Assembly (NCBI GenBank): GCA_003545435.1
Contig: DPYI01000071.1
Location: 1-9,908, forward strand
From: Patescibacteria group bacterium
GTDB taxonomy: Bacteria; Patescibacteriota; Microgenomatia; UBA10105; UBA927
DNA length: 9,908 nucleotides
Reading direction: 5' to 3'
Below the pieces are notes generated by a model. The model worked only from the letters and a program-made list of their open reading frames with translations, was not told where the DNA came from and searched no databases. This document shows positions 6,219 through 9,908 of the stretch, in pieces. How positions within the stretch are numbered: the stretch's first letter is position 1; the number at the start of each line of letters is the position of its first letter. The translations under genes and the position numbers were made by a program.

Positions 6219-8222
6219 ATGTCCGAAGATGTTAAAAAAATTGAACCGCATAAACATGTTGATCCATTGGGAGGACAACATAGGGAAGGAGAAAAACCAA
6301 TGAAACCAAAACCGCGCATCCCATGGAACCTCTTGGCAATCCCCGGCGCAATCATCGGGATGGTATTGATAGCAATTGTGATAGTCGGGATTATGCTTCT
6401 TCCTCTTGGCTCGGTCTATGGAAAAGCGTTAGAGGTGATGAAAGTCGGACAGGAAACTATGACGGCTGTCAAAGGTCAGGACATAGAGTTAACCAAGATG
6501 AAACTGAAAGAAACAAGAGCAAAATTTGAGGAACTTCAAAAAGAATATCAGAAAGCGGGGAACCTTGCGTCTTTCCCTTTTGTCGGACAATATATAAAGG
6601 ATGGTCAGCACGCGATTACCGCCGGATTTGCCGCACTAACTGCAGGAGATAAGGCAATTGAAGCTCTTGAGCCCAATGCCGACCTTTTGGGATTGAAAGG
6701 GAAAAGCACGTTTGTAGCAGGCACTGCCGAGGACCGGTTGCAGATGGCAGTCAAAACCATGAGCGCGCTTACCCCCAAGATACAGGAAATAGCTGACAGC
6801 GTCGATACGCTGAGAATGGAACTTTCCGCAATAGACCCCAACCGGTACCCGGAAAAATTCCGGGGGAGGGAAATCCGGTCTCCCATGAAATCAGGAATTG
6901 CGGTCATAGAGGAAACCGCCAATCTTTTTGTAAACGCACAGCCGCTTCTTATGAATCTCCCGTCACTGTTGGGAGAACCGAAGGAAAAACGGTATCTCGT
7001 GCTATTCCAGAACGATAAAGAACTCCGTCCGACAGGCGGATTTATCACCGCATACGCGCGATTCCGCATCGTCAAGGGGAAGCCATTGCTGGAAAAATCA
7101 GATGATATTTATGCGCTTGATAAAGCACTGAAAAAGAAATTTGACGCTCCCCGCGAGATTCTGACGTTTCATAAGGGCGTTTACACATTAAATATCCGGG
7201 ACAGCAACCTGTCGCCTGATTTTAAACTCTCCATGAAGCAGTTTGAAGACATGTACAATCAGACATCAGGGAAAGAGCCTGTAGACGGCATTATTGCTCT
7301 TGATACGCATGTTCTGGTGGAGGTATTACGCATTTTAGGACCCATTGAAGTCTACGGAAAAATATTCAGCGCTGATATTGACAAGCGCTGTGATTGTCCG
7401 AAAGCAATATACGAACTGGAAGATTATTCGACCCGGCCCGTGGGGTATGTACGGGAAGACCGGAAGGATATTATCGGAGTTCTGATGCAGCGGATTCTTC
7501 AGATGGCACTCGGCGTGTCGCCATCGAAGTATTGGGGGAGCCTTTTCCAGATGCTGATATCTGAAATCAACCAGAAACATGTCCTTACGTATTTCCATGA
7601 TGCGGATGCGCAAAAGGCAGCAGAGAATTTCAATATGGCCGGAAGGATTATGACAGCCTCGGAATCTGCAGCACTTTTCAAGTACAAAGAGGGCGAGTGG
7701 GACTATCTCCATGTAAACAACAGCAACATGGCCGGAGCCAAGTCCAACATGTTTGTATCGGAAAAAATTACCAAAGATACGACAATCAATACTGACGGAA
7801 CCATCACAACAAAACTGACGGTTGATTACAAAAATCCGTATCAGGGTTCTGACTGCGGATTGGAATCCGGAGGGTTGTGCCTGAATGCGCCCTTACGGAA
7901 TTGGGTTCGGATCTATGTCCCGAAAGGGAGTAAACTGGTCGAGAGCAAAGGCACCGAGTCCCCGAAGGAAACCAACAAGCCGGTGCCGATGGAAACCTTG
8001 TCGGATTTGTCAAAAACGTATTTTGAGGGATTTCTTATCGTCAACCCCATGGGAACGGCGAAACTGGAGCTGACCTACACATCTTCGGTTAATGCAACAA
8101 AGGGGTACAATCTGTTAATACAAAAACAGCCCGGGACGGAAGGCCAGGAAGTGCTTCTGAAAATGGCCGGGAAAGATAAAAAGAAGCTGGAATTGAAATC
8201 CGATACGGAAGTATCTCTGTAG
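6219..8222 (+). CDS. DUF4012 domain membrane protein
   Basis: This 667-residue protein has a short charged cytoplasmic N-terminus (residues 1-35, His-rich) and one strong membrane helix (about 37-62). A Lys/Glu-rich, coiled-coil-prone stretch follows (about 75-115), then a large outside domain. The DUF4012 signature is FQNDKELRPTGGFITAY (ELRPTGGF at 268-275). A second conserved stretch is YSTRPVGYVREDRKDIIG. Four cysteines in the outside part (RCDC; SDCGLESGGLC) could form disulfides. The biochemical role of DUF4012 is not known; such proteins are frequent in CPR genomes and often lie near glycan genes, as here, which suggests an envelope task (inference). The start is uncertain. The ATG at 6219 has no SD, while the in-frame ATG at 6300 (residue 28) has a full AAGGAG. 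It ends 3 bases before recO. Confidence 0.88.
   Translation: MSEDVKKIEPHKHVDPLGGQHREGEKPMKPKPRIPWNLLAIPGAIIGMVLIAIVIVGIMLLPLGSVYGKALEVMKVGQETMTAVKGQDIELTKMKLKETRAKFEELQKEYQKAGNLASFPFVGQYIKDGQHAITAGFAALTAGDKAIEALEPNADLLGLKGKSTFVAGTAEDRLQMAVKTMSALTPKIQEIADSVDTLRMELSAIDPNRYPEKFRGREIRSPMKSGIAVIEETANLFVNAQPLLMNLPSLLGEPKEKRYLVLFQNDKELRPTGGFITAYARFRIVKGKPLLEKSDDIYALDKALKKKFDAPREILTFHKGVYTLNIRDSNLSPDFKLSMKQFEDMYNQTSGKEPVDGIIALDTHVLVEVLRILGPIEVYGKIFSADIDKRCDCPKAIYELEDYSTRPVGYVREDRKDIIGVLMQRILQMALGVSPSKYWGSLFQMLISEINQKHVLTYFHDADAQKAAENFNMAGRIMTASESAALFKYKEGEWDYLHVNNSNMAGAKSNMFVSEKITKDTTINTDGTITTKLTVDYKNPYQGSDCGLESGGLCLNAPLRNWVRIYVPKGSKLVESKGTESPKETNKPVPMETLSDLSKTYFEGFLIVNPMGTAKLELTYTSSVNATKGYNLLIQKQPGTEGQEVLLKMAGKDKKKLELKSDTEVSL
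6286..6302 (+). promoter_or_regulatory. Shine-Dalgarno and alternative start inside the DUF4012 gene
   Basis: AAGGAG (6286-6291) stands 8 bases before an in-frame ATG (6300-6302). Starting there would drop the 27-residue hydrophilic head but keep the membrane helix. This is the only well-spaced SD followed by a plausible start in the window. Because the other genes do not use SDs, and a similar GGAGG in the glycyl-tRNA synthetase gene is clearly a chance match, it does not settle the start. Confidence 0.4.
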
Positions 8223-8225
8223 TGC

Positions 8226-8795
8226 ATGGCAACACCACAATTATATAAAGCCACAGGGATTATTCTCAAAAGAAATAACAGCGGTGAGGGAGATAAGATT
8301 GTTACGGTTTTTTGTGAGCATTTCGGGAAAAAACGTCTTATTGGGAAAGGTATAAGAAAAATCAACAGCAGAAGGGCAGGACATCTTGAGCTTTTTTCCA
8401 AGACCAAAATTCTTATTCATCGGGGCAAAACACTCGATTACATCACCGGAGCTACAGCTTGTCATCTCTACGGATCTTCGTACCAACGTCTTTCCCAGGT
8501 AGCATCTGCCTATACCGCATGCGAAGTTGTTGATCGGCTGATCATGGAAGGCCAGGAACATGATGAATCGTTCTGTCTTTTGGATAGGTTCCTTTTGGAC
8601 ATTGAAACAGCTCAGTCTTCGGTGCTACCGCAACGCATTACGGCATTTATTGACGATCTTCTTATAATTCTCGGATACAGGAGGAAGGAAACAAAAAGCA
8701 CATCCTTAGGAAATGCAACTACCGCTGTTGAACGGATTATCGAAAGAAAGATTAAGAGTGTTAACCTCCTTTTTCGAACAGGAATGTTTCAATAA
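8226..8795 (+). CDS. recO: DNA repair protein RecO, short form
   Basis: RecO helps load RecA on single-stranded DNA in the RecFOR recombination-repair pathway and anneals strands. The N-terminal OB-fold domain is clear: ATGIILKRNNSGEGDKIVTV, then GKGIRKINSRRAGHLELFSK and RGKTLDYITGA (to about residue 78). The rest is the helical C-terminal domain. At 189 residues it is shorter than the usual 230-250, and no CxxC zinc pair is present in the C-terminal part. The reading frame looks intact, so this is a compact form rather than a broken gene. The ATG is 3 bases after the DUF4012 stop without an SD, so it is probably co-transcribed and coupled. A recO next to a glycyl-tRNA synthetase gene is also seen in Firmicutes, which supports both calls. 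Confidence 0.88.
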   Translation: MATPQLYKATGIILKRNNSGEGDKIVTVFCEHFGKKRLIGKGIRKINSRRAGHLELFSKTKILIHRGKTLDYITGATACHLYGSSYQRLSQVASAYTACEVVDRLIMEGQEHDESFCLLDRFLLDIETAQSSVLPQRITAFIDDLLIILGYRRKETKSTSLGNATTAVERIIERKIKSVNLLFRTGMFQ

Positions 8796-8818
8796 TATTT
8801 CTTCGTTCTGGCTTTTCA

Positions 8819-8847
8819 TTGCATGCTGACGTGAGATTTGTTACCAT
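8819..8847 (+). promoter_or_regulatory. Weak promoter candidate for glyS
   Basis: TTGCAT (8819-8824) and TACCAT (8842-8847) are 17 bases apart and each matches four of six consensus bases. The start would lie near 8854, just before the ATG at 8857, again giving an almost leaderless transcript. In AT-rich DNA such matches are frequent, so this is tentative. Confidence 0.2.
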
Positions 8848-8856
8848 TAATATACT

Positions 8857-9908
8857 ATGGCAGCACTCGATGATATTGTAGCTTTATGTAAACGGAGGGG
8901 ATTTATGTATCCCGGAAGCGAGATATACGGCGGGATTACCGGATTTTGGGACTATGGACCCATGGGAGCTCAACTTAAGCGAAATCTCAAAAATCTCTGG
9001 TGGAAACACATAGTGCAACTGCGGGATGATATCGTGGGATTAGACGCAGCAATCATCATGAATCCGGCTGTCTGGGAAGCATCGGGTCATACTTCTTCTT
9101 TTGCAGATCCGCTCGTAGAATGTAAGGTATGTCATAAACGGTTCCGGGCTGATAAAAAAGATGAACAAGGATTGCATGCAAAAGAACATAAAGAAACCGC
9201 TTCATGGACAGAACCGAAAAATTTTAATTTACTCACGGAAGTATATCTGGGGGTAACTGAACCAAAACAAAAAGCGTACCTGCGCGGTGAAATTACCCAG
9301 GGCGTGTTTGTGAATTTCCAAAACGTCGTTGATTCCTCACGGGTTAAAATTCCGTTCGGCATTGCGCAAATCGGGAAAGCATTCAGAAATGAGATTACCC
9401 CAGGAAATTTCACATTCAGAAGCCGGGAATTTGAGCAGATGGAGATGGAATTTTTCATCAGACCGGATGAGGCGGAGGGAGAAAAGTGGTTTGCCTATTG
9501 GAAAGAACAACGGATGAAATGGTACCAACAGTTAGGTATTCATCCAAACAATTTACGATTCCGGGATCACCGGGATGATGAGCGGGCACATTATGCAAAA
9601 AAGGCAACGGATATTGAGTATCAGGCACCGTTTGGGTGGAGTGAATTTGAAGGAATCCATCACCGCGGGGATTGGGATCTTAAAAGACACAAGCTTGACT
9701 ACAACAATCCGGTTACAGGGGAGACGTACATCCCGTGGGTTATCGAAACATCAGGAGGAGTTGATCGGGCAATGCTTTTTCTTCTTTTGGAAGCGTACAC
9801 AAAAGAGGAAAAACGGATTGTTCTCAGGCTTCATCCGTCTCTGGCCCCTATTACTGTAGCTGTATTTCCGCTCGTGTCCAACAAACCGGACTTAGTCAAT
9901 AAGGCAAG
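8857..9908 (+). CDS. glyS: Glycyl-tRNA synthetase, single-chain class II type, 3' end cut by window edge
   Basis: It charges tRNA-Gly with glycine in the cytoplasm. The 350 visible codons belong to the alpha2-type enzyme, not the alpha2beta2 GlyQ/GlyS form. The N-terminus LCKRRGFMYPGSEIYGG with GFWDYGPMG is the classic opening. Class II motif 2 is FRNEITPGNFTFRSREFEQ (from residue 176). Motif 3 is ETSGGVDRAM (G301, R304). The usual RPETAQG segment reads RGEITQG (143-149), keeping R, E, Q and G. The anticodon-binding domain is just beginning (APITVAVFPL) at the window edge. In the zinc insertion only one cysteine pair is present (C89, C92), followed by H107 and H111. The ATG at 8857 is chosen because the conserved LCKRRGF must be included; it has no SD. 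It lies 61 bases after recO. Confidence 0.95.
   Translation, partial: MAALDDIVALCKRRGFMYPGSEIYGGITGFWDYGPMGAQLKRNLKNLWWKHIVQLRDDIVGLDAAIIMNPAVWEASGHTSSFADPLVECKVCHKRFRADKKDEQGLHAKEHKETASWTEPKNFNLLTEVYLGVTEPKQKAYLRGEITQGVFVNFQNVVDSSRVKIPFGIAQIGKAFRNEITPGNFTFRSREFEQMEMEFFIRPDEAEGEKWFAYWKEQRMKWYQQLGIHPNNLRFRDHRDDERAHYAKKATDIEYQAPFGWSEFEGIHHRGDWDLKRHKLDYNNPVTGETYIPWVIETSGGVDRAMLFLLLEAYTKEEKRIVLRLHPSLAPITVAVFPLVSNKPDLVNKA

Noticed and set aside
8893..8907. GGAGG followed by an in-frame ATG (residue 17) as the glyS start
   Set aside because: It would cut off LCKRRGF, which is conserved in this enzyme family, so the SD-like match is chance.

Overview
The window looks like a piece of a Candidate Phyla Radiation (Patescibacteria) chromosome, most likely Microgenomates-like. 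The reasons are a DUF4012 membrane protein, a short RecO that lacks the usual C-terminal cysteine pairs, compact genes with almost no Shine-Dalgarno (SD) sequences, and a polysaccharide locus next to housekeeping genes. TGA is a normal stop (2919-2921, 4040-4042, 6053-6055), so this is not a UGA-recoding lineage such as Gracilibacteria or Absconditabacteria. The phylum call is inference from gene content; no marker phylogeny was possible. All nine protein genes lie on the + strand.

Region 1 (1-1672) is AT-rich and looks accessory. It holds an unrecognised protein cut by the left window edge, then a DUF3800 protein. Region 2 (1673-1781) is a short gap. On the minus strand it carries a near-consensus promoter (TTGACA, 17 nt, TATAAG), a small hairpin, a 19-bp hairpin and a T7 tract. 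This is the layout of a self-contained RNA of about 65 nt, convergent with the DUF3800 gene, and it is the best candidate here for something undescribed.

Region 3 (1782-6055) is a surface-polysaccharide cluster. It has two GT4-type glycosyltransferases overlapping by 4 nt, a mannose-1-phosphate guanylyltransferase (GDP-mannose supply) and a membrane phosphoglycosyl transferase that would start glycan assembly on a lipid carrier. The first glycosyltransferase contains a perfect 4 x 7-bp tandem repeat that could switch its frame. The gap before manC (4043-4318) is filled by nested inverted repeats whose outer arms abut the preceding stop codon and the manC ATG. A second, cloverleaf-like palindromic repeat (6060-6149) follows the phosphoglycosyl transferase.

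Region 4 (6219-9908) has a DUF4012 single-pass membrane protein, recO three bases later, and the first 350 codons of a single-chain glycyl-tRNA synthetase cut by the right window edge. I infer that the phosphoglycosyl transferase and glycosyltransferases build a mannose-containing surface glycan and that DUF4012 may act at the envelope. RecO and GlyRS are housekeeping. No tRNA, rRNA, CRISPR array, transposase gene or origin was seen.
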